Below are positions 43,551-55,576 of a stretch of DNA of 64,000 nucleotides, piece after piece. Location: assembly GCA_035610835.1 (NCBI GenBank), contig CM069447.1, positions 35,872,470 to 35,936,469 on the forward strand, read 5' to 3'. A program made the translations under genes and the position numbers. How positions within the stretch are numbered: position 1 is the stretch's first letter; every line of letters starts with the position of its first letter. The notes below the pieces were generated by a model, which was given only the letters and a program-made list of their open reading frames with translations, searched no databases and had not been told where the DNA came from. The stretch is from Ophiura sarsii. Taxonomy: Eukaryota > Echinodermata > Ophiuroidea > Amphilepidida > Ophiuridae.

Positions 43551-45560
43551 ATGGTAAATGCCTCGGTACAAGAAAAGTGGGACAATCTGGAACGTGAAAT
43601 CAAGACTGTTATGAAAAAACATATTCCAAAAAAGACTGCTGCAAAACAAAATAGTTTACCATGGTTCAATAGAAAGCACCACAAACTTCGTCGCAGAAAA
43701 CAAAGGGCATTTAACAAGGCCAAGAAATCTCAGACCGCAGATGACTGGAACAAATTTTTGTCTTGCCAAAAAGATCTCAAGAAATCCTTAAACAAGGCTG
43801 AGCGAGAGTTTGTAACAGACAGACTTACCACAGCGATGAAAGAAAATGTCAAACAGTTTTGGTCTTACATGAAAAGACTTGGTCAAGGTGAACAAGGAGT
43901 GGCTGACTTAAAAGTGAACAACCAGATCATCAGTGAAGGGAGTAAGAAAGCTGAAGCTCTTAACACCCAGTTTGCCAGTGTATTTACTGCTGAAAACATA
44001 GACGAAATTCCAACTCTCGGTAGAAGCACCATTGATGACATCCCAGTTTTGATTATCCATGAAGGGGGGGTGCTGAAGCAACTTCAACAACTTAAGCCAA
44101 ATAAAGCTGCAGGACCGGACGAAATTCCACCATGGTTCCTGAAAACATTTGCTGATAAACTTGCTCCAATACTCACCGATCTTTTTCAAGCTTCAATAGA
44201 ACAAGGAACCCTTCCTCGGCAGTGGAGAGAAGCCAATATTTGTAGTATTTTCAAGAAAGGAGACAAAGCTTCACCAGAGAATTACAGACCTGTCTCACTT
44301 ACAAGCGTGACCTGCAAAATATTAGAGCACATAATTCACTCTCATGTAATGGACCACCTAGAAAAGTTCAACATACTTGTCGACTCACAGCATGGTTTTC
44401 GAGCAAAAAGATCCACTGAAACGCAGCTGATTGTCACGGTAGACGACATAGCCAAGACCTTGGAAGCAGGGAAATCAATCCATATGGCGATATTAGACTT
44501 CTCCAAAGCCTTTGATAAGGTGCCACATGAGCGTCTGCTAGGGAAGCTTCAACACTATGGTATCAGAGGAAATATCCTCAAATGGTTAAGGCACTTCCTT
44601 ACCGACCGAATCCAAAGAGTTGCCTGTGAAGGAAACATCTCGTCATCAAAAGACGTTTTGTCGGGGGTACCACAAGGCCCCGTACTGGGACCATTGCTGT
44701 TTTTGATATATATAAACGATCTCCCAGACCTCTTAAAAAACCAAGCACGCCTCTTTGCTGACGACTGCCTAGTTTACAAGTCAGTAGAATCTGATAAAGA
44801 CATGGACTCATTACAAGAAGACCTAAATACACTTGAAAGCTGGCAAAATAAGTGGAAAATGAGTTTCAACCCATCCAAATGCTTCATCATGGAGATCTCC
44901 CACAAAAGAGACCCACCCCACAGAGACTACACCTTTTGCGGCGAAGTCCTGAGTCAACCAACCTCACAACCATACTTGGGAGTACAACTGGACAACAAAC
45001 TTAACTGGGGGGAGCATGTCTCAAACAACATCTCAAAAGCAAACCGCGTCCTCGGTTTACTACGTAGAAACCTGTGGTTCTGCCCTAAGGAAGTGAAGAC
45101 AACTGCATATACAACTCTCGTCCGACCAATCTTAGAGTATGCCGGCTGCGCATGGGATCCATACAGGAAGACGATGGTAAACAAACTCGAAAGAGTACAG
45201 CGAAGAGCAGCACGCTTCTGTACGGGGGACTACACAAGAGAGAGCAGTGTTTCACAGATGCTACTTGAGCTCAAATGGGAACCGTTAAAATGCAGAAGGG
45301 AGAAAAACAGACTAGCTATGATGTTCAAAATTCAAAATGACTTGGTGGGAGGAATTCAAAAGGACCAGTATACAAAAATATCACCTACGGCAGGGAGTAG
45401 GAGAAACCACACTAAACACCTTGAAATCCCATATGCTGGCAAAGATGTCTACAAAAATTCTTTTTTCCCACGGACAAGCAGGGCGTGGAACGATCTAGAC
45501 CAACAAGCTGTTTCATCAACATTATTAGGATTCAAACACCGGCTCAGTAAAACACACTAA
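43551..45560 (+). CDS. Non-LTR retrotransposon reverse transcriptase, Jockey/CR1 group
   Basis: This is an open frame of 669 codons. After a basic linker come the RT motifs in order: PNKAAGPDEIP (about residue 183), NYRPVSLTS, QHGFRAKRSTETQL, LDFSKAFDKVPHERL (about 315, catalytic Asp), GVPQGPVLGPLLFLIYINDL (about 371) and FADDCLVY (about 402, catalytic Asp pair). The C-terminal part has YLGVQLDNKLNW and RVQRRAARFCTGDY, typical of these LINEs. It copies element RNA by target-primed reverse transcription. The usual Ser in GVPQGSVLG is Pro here, which may impair the enzyme. The annotated start is only the first Met in this frame; the true protein began upstream with an endonuclease. The copy is 5' truncated and sits inside the LTR element. 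The exact clade (L2, Crack, Daphne or similar) is not settled. Confidence 0.9.
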   Translation: MVNASVQEKWDNLEREIKTVMKKHIPKKTAAKQNSLPWFNRKHHKLRRRKQRAFNKAKKSQTADDWNKFLSCQKDLKKSLNKAEREFVTDRLTTAMKENVKQFWSYMKRLGQGEQGVADLKVNNQIISEGSKKAEALNTQFASVFTAENIDEIPTLGRSTIDDIPVLIIHEGGVLKQLQQLKPNKAAGPDEIPPWFLKTFADKLAPILTDLFQASIEQGTLPRQWREANICSIFKKGDKASPENYRPVSLTSVTCKILEHIIHSHVMDHLEKFNILVDSQHGFRAKRSTETQLIVTVDDIAKTLEAGKSIHMAILDFSKAFDKVPHERLLGKLQHYGIRGNILKWLRHFLTDRIQRVACEGNISSSKDVLSGVPQGPVLGPLLFLIYINDLPDLLKNQARLFADDCLVYKSVESDKDMDSLQEDLNTLESWQNKWKMSFNPSKCFIMEISHKRDPPHRDYTFCGEVLSQPTSQPYLGVQLDNKLNWGEHVSNNISKANRVLGLLRRNLWFCPKEVKTTAYTTLVRPILEYAGCAWDPYRKTMVNKLERVQRRAARFCTGDYTRESSVSQMLLELKWEPLKCRREKNRLAMMFKIQNDLVGGIQKDQYTKISPTAGSRRNHTKHLEIPYAGKDVYKNSFFPRTSRAWNDLDQQAVSSTLLGFKHRLSKTH

Positions 45561-45650
45561 CATGCACGACGACACACACAAGTTAGCGACATGCGATGAA
45601 TTTCGCCCTGCTGACTGCAATTTCAGAAGGTTCAGAAGGTTCATGGATAT
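45561..45650 (+). other. Probable LINE 3' UTR and tail
   Basis: About 70 bp after the stop codon a short tandem repeat, TTCAGAAGGTTCAGAAGGTTC (9-bp unit), may be the microsatellite tail. The target duplication was not identified. Confidence 0.45.
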
Positions 45651-47643
45651 GGTTACGTCAGGGAGGTGTCAATCACATCTCCCTGGTTACATATTGTAAA
45701 CAATTACCGACAGTTTAAATTGAACAAAAGAAACATCTTCTCAACAACCCACACATTTCCGGACAATGGTAGCTAATCACTGACCAAAACAAACAGATTA
45801 CAACTTCGACCGGCTATTGTATAGCTGTAATAAGGTAAAAGCTTAAATCTGCTGTGAGAAATCAAAAGATAAGTCAATTGATAAAAGTAAACTTTACAGT
45901 TTTATACAAAAGTAGCAAATTGGGAGACTCAAAATTAATTTCAGTGAACAATCAGATCACTAAAATATTTTGAACGCATCAACATTCAAACTTGTATGAC
46001 ATAAATGTTATCACACAATGACATTAATTAATCATTAAATACAGTACACAACAACAACAAACCAGCACCAATGTAGTAGATGTAAACTTAAAAACACAGT
46101 TTTTAACTTTACACACAAAAATTAGCTTACTTTACAACAGATGGATATCTCCATCTATTATAATGTGGAGATAAATAAATTATCTCCTTCTCTACTTCAA
46201 AAATAATTTAAAAACACTGTTTAACCTTACACACAAGTTACAAGTTACCGGTAACTGTTTTAACTTTACACAAACACCAAATTAATTTGTTTACAACAGA
46301 TGTATAATTCCATCCATTATCACGTGGAGATGGATATCTCCTTCCACTTATCATTTGAAGATTGAATACCTCCTATCATGTGGAGATGAGTATCTCCTTC
46401 TACTTACATGAAATGATGAGTGACTAGGATTAGGAAGAACATTGGCAAATGTTGGAGAACCAACAGGATAACTTTGAACAGCAATTTCAAGTTCACGATC
46501 ATGACGACACAAAAGCCTAAAGTCATAATCTTGTTTACCATTGAAGGTATTTGGTAAATACAGTGGATTAAATTGTGGTGGTGGCATATTGATTGTGGAC
46601 AGATGATTGTTGGCTATGAACTGTACCATATTAACCACAATTCAATTTATACCTATAAATCAAAATTTGCAAATTGTTATGTCACAAAACGTTACAATCA
46701 CAATAAAATATCACACAATATACATAAATTCTAACACATAAATAAAACATTGAATTGGAGACCAACCAAAATTTTGTTATGACATAGTCATCAATAGTTG
46801 TTATTGTTGTAGGATTATTGACAAGGATTCCACGCCACTCAATATTGTTATTGTGGTAGGATAATCACCGATTATGACGATTTCACTTCACTCGTATAAT
46901 TTGTATGGGTGACAAAGTGAATTGTTATTATTTTTACCTTTACAAATCCACGGAAAATATCTTCAGTATTCGGCACAGGCAGGCAAAATATTATGTCCAA
47001 AACAAACAAAAATGTTCCATAGATAGAGAAAAGTTCACGCAAATCCTTTCAGTCACAGAACGTCCTGAAGACTTGAAGTGTATCCCGCAAACTTATGCAA
47101 ATGTTCTTTTACAGCAGTCAGCCGGACTTGAAGTGAATCCCGCAAACTTGTGCAAATGTTCTTTTACAGCAGTCAGTCCTCGGGCATGTCAGAAACTTGC
47201 AGATTCTCAGCTATTACAGGCGCCCTTGGTTAGGCAAAAAGGAGTACCCTGGAAGCGGGTTTTGCAGCACCCTGGACACGGGCTATAGGAATATTGATGA
47301 ATCTGGGAATCCCATCTGAAGGACACCGGTTGGCATCCGTTTTTGCACAATATAACTTATGGCAAAAACCAGAGTTCTCAATCCCTCATCTGAATGCTAG
47401 GTAGCATTTGTTTTCGAAAATATAACGTGTATCAAAAACTGGAGAATTTCTTCTGTCGCCTCTTCTGTATGGAGCATCGGTTGATACTCGTGTGTTAGCT
47501 TTTATAACGTATGCCAACACAAAAATGATGAAATGTCTCGTTAACGATGAAATGTTTCGTCCCACGTGGTGATGAAAGAAAATTTTGCAATTTTCAATTT
47601 TTCAACCAGTCATTCCGATGAGTCCGTTACCGCTGCCACCAGC
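45651..47643. other. Internal LTR-element sequence after the LINE
   Basis: AT-rich. It includes repeated GTGGAGATGGATATCTCCTT words (46140-46400) and a two-copy block with CCCGCAAACTT-TGCAAATGTTC and TTTTACAGCAGTCAG (47080-47180). ORFs at 46351-46638 and 46905-47288 show no retroviral domain. Confidence 0.5.
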
Positions 47644-47989
47644 TGTAAGAACAAATTCTTACGTTGAGAAGGAAGAGTCTTTAATACATTCTAGTTGATT
47701 TCTATACCAAAGTTGGTTGTTTATTTACGAAAATCATACATGCTCCAAATAATAGAAGATACAAAATACGACGGACAATACACACAACACGTCTGTTGTG
47801 GTTGACGAGCAGGACGCGAGAGAACGATTCTAGATCGCGCACGACCCAAATAACCAGCGCTCAGCTGTGATTGGCTAATCGGCTAATCATCTGAGCGCTG
47901 ATTGGCCTATTCTAATAACAATAATACATATTCAAAGAATCGACATAGTATTGTTCCATTGCTAATGTAGGGATGTTTTATATCCCACA
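47644..47989 (+). repeat. Right LTR (346 bp)
   Basis: Same sequence as 40998-41335 apart from GGCTAATC duplicated near 47880. GGTA follows at 47990-47993. Confidence 0.9.
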
Positions 47990-48902
47990 GGTACTTCATA
48001 TGTTGAATTTTATTTCGATAACTGTCTTTGGCTTAATCATGTTAAATTGTTTTAAGTTGTTTTGTTATTATGCATGTATTTTAAAACATACATGCATAAT
48101 AATAATCTTCAGTAACGTAGCCAATTATCATCGCTAGCTAAGATTATTTTAAAGATATTATAGCGTATAACTATAGCAGGCGCTGATCCAGGATTGTTTT
48201 TTGAGGTGGGGGGGGGGCGGGGGGGGGGCACAATCACGGTTGAAGATTTGTTTTTTTATGAATGCTAGATTACTTTTTTGTTATATGTTAGAAAGAATTC
48301 GTGTATAGTGAAGTTCCCATAAATGGGTTGGTTGAAAAATAGGTTCCCCGTTTACCCCCGGGTCGCGGGATAACGGCAAATGGAAGATTTTTAAAAAATA
48401 AACCGTTATCATGTTTTGAGGGGAGGAGGCCCAAAATATTGTCATGTTAAAGTTACATTGTTAGCGTGAATCACGAGTAATAGTGGTCTAATAAGGGACT
48501 GTCCTATGTCATTGGAAATTTCTTGAAATTAGTCAACTAGAAAAATATGATTTTTAGCTGAATTCTTTTTAGCTATTTTCCATTCAAATTCTGAATCTGA
48601 GGCCTTTTTTAATTTTCTTAAAATGTCATATTAATCACTAACACTATAGAAAGATCATTTTGTCACTTTCATGTACCTTTGTTTGGTAATGTTATAAAGG
48701 CCTAGTATATAGTTATAAATACAAATCTTCCCCCTTTCTATCTTTTTTGTAAATTGTAATGGGGGGGGGGGGGGGGGCGGCGAGGGAGGCCTGAAATCAG
48801 GGGCATAAGAAGACATGTAAGACATGTAAGATAGTCACCAATTAAAACAAAATACGACAGCGCGCGGCAATGTATATACATCAGTCAGTGGCTTATCATG
48901 CA

Positions 48903-49033
48903 TAGGCGGAAGGAGGAATTGATCCACTCGCTTGCTATAGAATGTGTAGGCCTATAATAGAATGTGTAGGCCTATAATAGGCCTTCACATTCTATCAGCA
49001 AGCGAGTGGATCAATTTCTCCTTCCGCCTATGG
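48903..49033. repeat. Inverted repeat with arms of about 50 bp
   Basis: GGCGGAAGGAGGAATTGATC, CACTCGCTTGCT and GAATGTGTAGGCC are mirrored by GGCCT-CACATTCTATC, AGCAAGCGAGTG and GATCAATTTCTCCTTCCGCC. TATAATAGAATGTGTAGGCC is repeated in the spacer. The left copy of element A has only a single arm here (about 2477-2530). Confidence 0.8.
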
Positions 49034-51500
49034 AAATTGTAAATAATTATTTATGGTATTTGGGTTTGGGATAGGACTCGAGAGCTGAATGAATTTCATT
49101 ATCGTCTATACCTGTTTTGTTAACAAAATGAATGACATTATTTTGAACTTGGGGTTAGGTGTTTTTGCGGGTGAGAATCGGGAATGATTGTTTAGTGTTT
49201 TAAAACTTTCCACCCGGCTATTGGTGGTTTAACCACGGTACAAAACAGATTTTTTCAGAACATTTTGCCAACTCATTGTCGGTCGATTAACGCACGCGCT
49301 TTCATGCGTTACGCTTCCCGGAAATTGTGAACGCACTTCGAATGCGCATGAAATGGTATGGCTTCTTTTTCACACTCAACATCATGAAAAAGGTGTTTTT
49401 TAACACGCATTGAGGTTATTTTGATACCAAGAAAAGAACGGTTTGTAATGAAACTTTGCACGAAGTTGGGGATTTATATGCTTCCCACAATATCTAAAGA
49501 ACAGGATTTGAAATACGCGTATTTCCCCGTAAACCATGATCAAACGGCGGTATTGTCACTTTTCACATTCATCGGTTGATTTCTTTATGTTCATTTTTGA
49601 GTAAAAATACGATTTACAGACACGATAACTCAATACAAACTGCATCTGATCGACAGCAAGTAAGTTTAACGCAACAACCATGATCTTCGCCAGGTTCTAT
49701 TTTTTTTGTTTTTTGTTTTAGGCCTATTTTCCGATTTTTCGGATCATTTTGTGGAAATTCACGTTTGTTGTATTTAAAAATCCCATTTTGTTGCCTTATT
49801 TGGTCAATAAATAAAAAAATATCTCAGATATCAAAAAACAAAAAAAATTGAACCCGGGTAATTTTCTTAAGATTACAAAAATCGTAAAAGGACAGACTTT
49901 CAGAAAATATTTTTTTGGTTACCTTGTCCGAATTGAAGACTGGTCAAAATTTTCGTTTTTTATGATTTTCTCCAAAATGGTTCTTTTAAGAGCAATTTCA
50001 TGTTCATGGTTGGATTTATTGAACCCTTTCCTTCAAAAAAATGTATACTTGTATATGGAATATATGAATAATGACGTAGTTACGGCAGTTTTACGGAAGC
50101 TATTTCTGACACTTGACAGCCCCCTTAAGAGGCGGCCTAATCAACAATTTTAATGGGCTTTGTCATGAAACCTTTGGCCCGTTGTAACGTAAAATAGCCA
50201 TTGCATTGTGGAATTGCATTTCGGTATACATCTCTAATTTTGAAAAATAAATCATATGGCGATTGATAAATAATCTGAACTTTTTTGCGCAGTTTGTCCG
50301 TGATTAGCTTTAATCCTGTTGTGCGCGGCGTTTTTCGTGTTCCTACTGAAAGGTTGAATTCTACGCTGTAAAAACAAACGTTTGACTATTTATAAACACT
50401 ACAACACGTTTATTTGTTGTTGTTTACGTGTAAAGGTATAGGAGGTTGATCATGTTAAGAATGACACAATCATGTAGAAACGTTACTGGACTAAAAGTAT
50501 ACGGTATTCGTTATATAATAATCTTTTGGCCGCTTTTAAAGAACGACCCATCAGAATTTGGGCATCTTTGGCTGCTCTTTTATCATAATTTCGCTGGCTG
50601 CTTGTTTTTTAAGTTAAGAAACTATACCTGTATATCGGGTAATAATAATTTGGAGATAATTCACCAGGTTGTATTGAATGAACCGAAATTCTTATGTGTC
50701 CCTCCATACATTTATATAACTTGATTTCACATGGCATCACTGTAATATAAATTGTACGGTCCAGGGACGCACAGTGGTTTTTCAAACATTTGATAACTTA
50801 CTCGTTGTATGAGATTCAGTATTGTGTTCAGTACAGTGACATTTTAAGACCTGCGTAATATTAAACTTGGCCTACTGGCACCGTTGCAAGTTAATTTCCC
50901 GTTTGCGTGCCTATCGTGATGGCAGAAAACCCGAAGTGACGCGTCGGACCGTTGATCGCGTCACTTATAAAACTCCTGCGCTATTTTGGCAGTGACTGCG
51001 TACGCGTTGGACCAAGGTTTGAAATACGCGGAAAGAATGACACTTTCCGAATGCTCACGAGCATTTACGGAAAATACCGACATACCTCCAATTTGGTCCC
51101 CATGATGGTTTCAAAATGGCGGCAGCATACGGGATCTCTATTTTTAAATCTATGACTTGACTGGAGGACAATCGTCCTCCACTTAATTTTCATGAGTTTA
51201 GCGCGCCGGTTCTAACTGCATCATTTGCGTTTGAACTGCGTTGCGCTACGTAGCGTAATCCGAAATGCGCTGAATTGTTGACAGGCGCGGCTTGCGCAGG
51301 CTTACAGTTTGCCATTCCCACCTTTTATCTAAACCCAATGATCGTGATTATTTTGTTGATGTTTGGGGCAACGGTTTATATCCGGAGTTCGTGAAAGGAC
51401 AATGCGTGGGCTAGGTCGACTACTAGGATTATGGATTTGAATTAGTGTGCCGTATTCGAACGATCAATCAAACTAACTAAGTAGGCCTATCACAACGTTT

Positions 51501-51993
51501 AGGGTGCACTACACTAAATGGGGGTATCCCCTACCCTTAATCGGTGTTTAAAGCTAGAATCGGAAAGTGTGCATCACAAAATCCTCAATTTAAAAAGACT
51601 TGACAGTAATACAATTCCGTAAATGCCTATGATTTTTGATTAATTATGATTAATGGGACATCACCTACATGCACCCTGACTATAAACTGTGAATATCATC
51701 TAGATAAATTTTGAGAGATCTTTCAAATTTGTGCTTTATACTGGAAACATTGCCGATTACGGCGATATTTTCAAGCCCGTCAGAGAGGTAGTCAACTCCA
51801 TGGGCGTATTTTGGAAAATCGAGCAGGCTCACCTACCTATTTTCTTCACTTTTTGGTGAGAAAATGTGATCATCTTTAAGAAAAAATCACTCTACAAGGT
51901 CCAAGTGCGTAATTTAGTGGTCTAAAACAGAGTTTTATATCAGTATTTGTGTACATATCCCTATGGAGCCCTATTTAGTGGTGTGATCCCTTA
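51501..51993. mobile_element. MITE that bounds each macrosatellite unit
   Basis: AAGGGTGCACTACACTAAAT at the start is mirrored by ATTTAGTGGTGTGATCCCTT at the end. The same block is present at 52979-53471 and 54449-54940. The array is therefore MITE-spacer-MITE-spacer-MITE. Confidence 0.8.
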
Positions 51994-52507
51994 AGCAATT
52001 TGGCTAGATTTGACCCTTGACCCTGTATATCAATCTAATTAGGTCAGATATCAGCTGTTTTGAAAGTGCGCAGCCGAAAAATATTGTAAACAATGATTTT
52101 TCACCCAGATTGGGTGTGTTTCGATGCAATTGTAGCCTTAATTTGACCCATATTGACATGTTTTGTAAGTAAGCCTATTGGAAACACTGTAATGCTATGC
52201 TATAGAGAAAAAAAGGTGATTTTTACACACACCGCAAATCTCAGACCACCTGATCTGATTGTAAGCGGACTGGATCAAATTCGGCAGTCCTGCATAGTTG
52301 TACGGTGCATAGCTCAAAGTGGAAGTCTTGGGTAAAATAATCTTAATAATGTCATGTATGCACCTGATTAGGGGAAATTGGGTGGGGGGGGGGGGGGGGG
52401 AGGAATACTGAGAAGCATAAAAGTAACTTACAATGAAGTTTTGAGTACAATTTCCTACTTTAAAACAATCTATGATTAACTTATAATTAAGTTTAATTTG
52501 ATTCGAT

Positions 52508-52637
52508 GCATGGGCAATATCATGTTACGTGCCCCGTAATGGTACACGCCAACGGAAAAGGCTGTGAAATGTGATGGCGTTGATTCCGTATGACGTCACA
52601 AACGGGTAAGTCAAACATGATATTGCCCATTCATGGA
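52508..52637. repeat. Inverted repeat in the macrosatellite spacer
   Basis: ATGGGCAATATCATGTTACG is mirrored by GTCAAACATGATATTGCCCAT. A TGACGTCA CRE-type palindrome lies in the loop near 52591. The second unit repeats it at about 53978-54107. Confidence 0.75.
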
Positions 52638-54940
52638 TATGGAATGGGGAAGGCCACAGTGCATGCCTGGTGCATGTACTCAGTAAAAAACACCACCTAG
52701 ACATTCAATTCAACAAGAATTTCTTTCAAAAGGATGACTGCTGTCCTGACAAGTATTTATTTTAAAAAGGATGGTAGCTATCCTCACAAAATGGAATATT
52801 GCTATGTTAATTTGGCTATCTTCAGTAGATAGCAGGTATCCATGCATGACAATTTCCACTCATAAATAATTATAACAACATGGAAATGTCATTAAAATGG
52901 TCATAAGATGTTCCAAATGATTCAAGGTAACTATTCCAGTACATTTCAAGTACATTCAGCACAATATCAATTTCCTTAAGGGTGCACTACACTAAATGGG
53001 GGTATCCCCTACCCTTAATCGGTGTTTAAAGCTAGAATCGGAAAGTGTGCATCACAAAATCCTCAATTTAAAAAGACTTGACAGTAATACAATTCCGTAA
53101 ATGCCTATGATTTTTGATTAATTATGATTAATGGGACATCACCTACATGCACCCTGACTATAAACTGTGAATATCATCTAGATAAATTTTGAGAGATCTT
53201 TCAAATTTGTGCTTTATACTGGAAACATTGCCGATTACGGCGATATTTTCAAGCCCGTCAGAGAGGTAGTCAACTCCATGGGCGTATTTTGGAAAATCGA
53301 GCAGGCTCACCTACCTATTTTCTTCACTTTTTGGTGAGAAAATGTGATCATCTTTAAGAAAAAATCACTCTACAAGGTCCAAGTGCGTAATTTAGTGGTC
53401 TAAAACAGAGTTTTATATCAGTATTTGTGTACATATCCCTATGGAGCCCTATTTAGTGGTGTGATCCCTTAAGCAATTTGGCTAGATTTGACCCTTGACC
53501 CTGTATATCAATCTAATTAGGTCAGATATCAGCTGTTTTGAAAGTGCGCAGCCGAAAAATATTGTAAACAATGATTTTTCACCCAGATTGGGTGTGTTTC
53601 GATGCAATTGTAGCCTTAATTTGACCCATATTGACATGTTTTGTAAGTAAGCCTATTGGAAACACTGTAATGCTATGCTATAGAGAAAAAAAGGTGATTT
53701 TTACACACACCGCAAATCTCAGACCACCTGATCTGATTGTAAGCGGACTGGATCAAATTCGGCAGTCCTGCATAGTTGTACGGTGCATAGCTCAAAGTGG
53801 AAGTCTTGGGTAAAATAATCTTAATAATGTCATGTATGCACCTGATTAGGGGAAATTGGGTGGGGGGGGGAGGAATACTGAGAAGCATAAAAGTAACTTA
53901 CAATGAAGTTTTGAGTACAATTTCCTACTTTAAAACAATCTATGATTAACTTATAATTAAGTTTAATTTGATTCGATGCATGGGCAATATCATGTTACGT
54001 GCCCCGTAATGGTACACGCCAACGGAAAAGGCTGTGAAATGTGATGGCGTTGATTCCGTATGACGTCACAAACGGGTAAGTCAAACATGATATTGCCCAT
54101 TCATGGATATGGAATGGGGAAGGCCACAGTGCATGCCTGGTGCATGTACTCAGTAAAAAACACCACCTAGACATTCAATTCAACAAGAATTTCTTTCAAA
54201 AGGATGACTGCTGTCCTGACAAGTATTTATTTTAAAAAGGATGGTAGCTATCCTCACAAAATGGAATATTGCTATGTTAATTTGGCTATCTTCAGTAGAT
54301 AGCAGGTATCCATGCATGACAATTTCCACTCATAAATAATTATAACAACATGGAAATGTCATTAAAATGGTCATAAGATGTTCCAAATGATTCAAGGTAA
54401 CTATTCCAGTACATTTCAAGTACATTCAGCACAATATCAATTTCCTTAAGGGTGCACTACACTAAATGGGGGTATCCCCTACCCTTAATCGGTGTTTAAA
54501 GCTAGAATCGGAAAGTGTGCATCACAAAATCCTCAATTTAAAAAGACTTGACAGTAATACAATTCCGTAAATGCCTATGATTTTTGATTAATTATGATTA
54601 ATGGGACATCACCTACATGCACCCTGACTATAAACTGTGAATATCATCTAGATAAATTTTGAGAGATCTTTCAAATTTGTGCTTTATACTGGAAACATTG
54701 CCGATTACGGCGATATTTTCAAGCCCGTCAGAGAGGTAGTCAACTCCATGGGCGTATTTTGGAAAATCGAGCAGGCTCACCTACCTATTTTCTTCACTTT
54801 TTGGTGAGAAAATGTGATCATCTTTAAGAAAAAAATCACTCTACAAGGTCCAAGTGCGTAATTTAGTGGTCTAAAACAGAGTTTTATATCAGTATTTTTG
54901 TACATATCCCTATGGAGCCCTATTTAGTGGTGTGATCCCT

Positions 54941-55540
54941 TTATGGTTAATTAAACCTAACAAAATATCTTCCTTCTTCACCCAATTAAATTTTCAAAGT
55001 AATATTCAAAGTTGATTGAGGATGACTTAAAAAGCTGAATAGGCCTACACATAATACTAGGCCGCGATGTGAACGTCCATGTCTAACAATGTTATCTTGA
55101 TGGGTTTTTATTCATTAAATTTTGCGCAACGAAATGAAACGAACTTATAGCGACTTAGGTTGAATCAAGACAATGACAAGAAATGCTTAGCCTATATAGT
55201 TAGGAACAACAGTGAGCCCTTTCTCATTTTATCAATTTTTTTTAAGGTAGGACAAATCTTTTAACCATGTCACTTTCACTAACTCGCGAGTGGCCCTCAC
55301 ATCATGCTCATGATGCTATAAGCTTACGCTTCTGGTGAATTAATTTAATATTCTTAAAATGCATGTCAACCGTTTGAATCAAGGTCTATTCCTCTCTTCT
55401 TAGAAAGTGAATTTGATATTGCACCTTGACTTTGAGAAGTTATAATTATAAGCATAATATAAGGAAACACGACCTACAATTCGTTCTCTGGTCTCATAGT
55501 CGGAATGCGTTAAGCCCCTCTTCCCACGCCACCGCTCTTG
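54941..55540. other. Stretch without a recognised gene
   Basis: AT-rich. It ends at a C tract of about 32 (55543-55575). ORFs crossing the tract are low-complexity artefacts. Confidence 0.4.
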
Positions 55541-55543
55541 ACG

Positions 55544-55576
<33 letters not shown>

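Larger units (their letters stand above)
40998..47989. mobile_element. LTR retrotransposon with two near-identical LTRs; no own pol gene seen
   Basis: The LTRs (40998-41335 and 47644-47989) begin TGTAAGAAC and end TATCCCACA, obeying TG...CA. GGTA flanks both sides. The internal region is 6.3 kb and very AT-rich. It holds tandem repeats, TATCTCCTTC words (46140-46400) and a two-copy block around 47060-47180. No gag, protease or integrase was recognised. The only pol-like gene inside (43385-45560) is from a non-LTR element. The whole looks like a large non-autonomous LTR element that later received a LINE. No clear primer site or polypurine tract was seen. Confidence 0.8.
40484..51097 (+). mobile_element. 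Element A, right copy, interrupted by an LTR element
   Basis: The left end (about 40484-40620) carries GCGCCATTTTGG, a G tract and CAAATTGGAGGTATGTCGGT. The right end (about 51055-51125) carries the inverse, GACATACCTCCAATTTGG and CAAAATGGCGGC, so the unit appears to have TIRs. Body blocks match the left copy at 1156-3257 in reverse order. Relative to that copy, about 40976-48903 is extra, including the LTR element at 40998-47989. Excluding it the element is about 3.6 kb. ORFs of 67-111 codons (40324-40832, 49848-50153, 50446-50724, 50952-51155) show no recognised domain. Confidence 0.65.
51501..54940 (+). repeat. Macrosatellite: about 1,475-bp unit, 2.3 copies
   Basis: Units start at 51501, 52979 and 54449 (AGGGTGCACTACACTAAATG). 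The first two are nearly identical over 1,478 and 1,470 bp, and the 8-bp difference is in one G tract (G17 near 52384, G9 near 53862). The third stops after 492 bp at 54940. ORFs of 60 codons at 52153 and 53631 are identical and have no family. Confidence 0.95.

Noticed and set aside
43385..45560. RT gene as the pol of the surrounding LTR element
   Set aside because: The motifs, APE-type endonuclease remnant and C-terminal QRRAARF region are those of non-LTR elements. No protease, RNase H or integrase of LTR type is adjacent.
52585..52600. TGACGTCA as an active CRE
   Set aside because: It lies in the loop of an inverted repeat within a duplicated non-coding unit, with no gene nearby.
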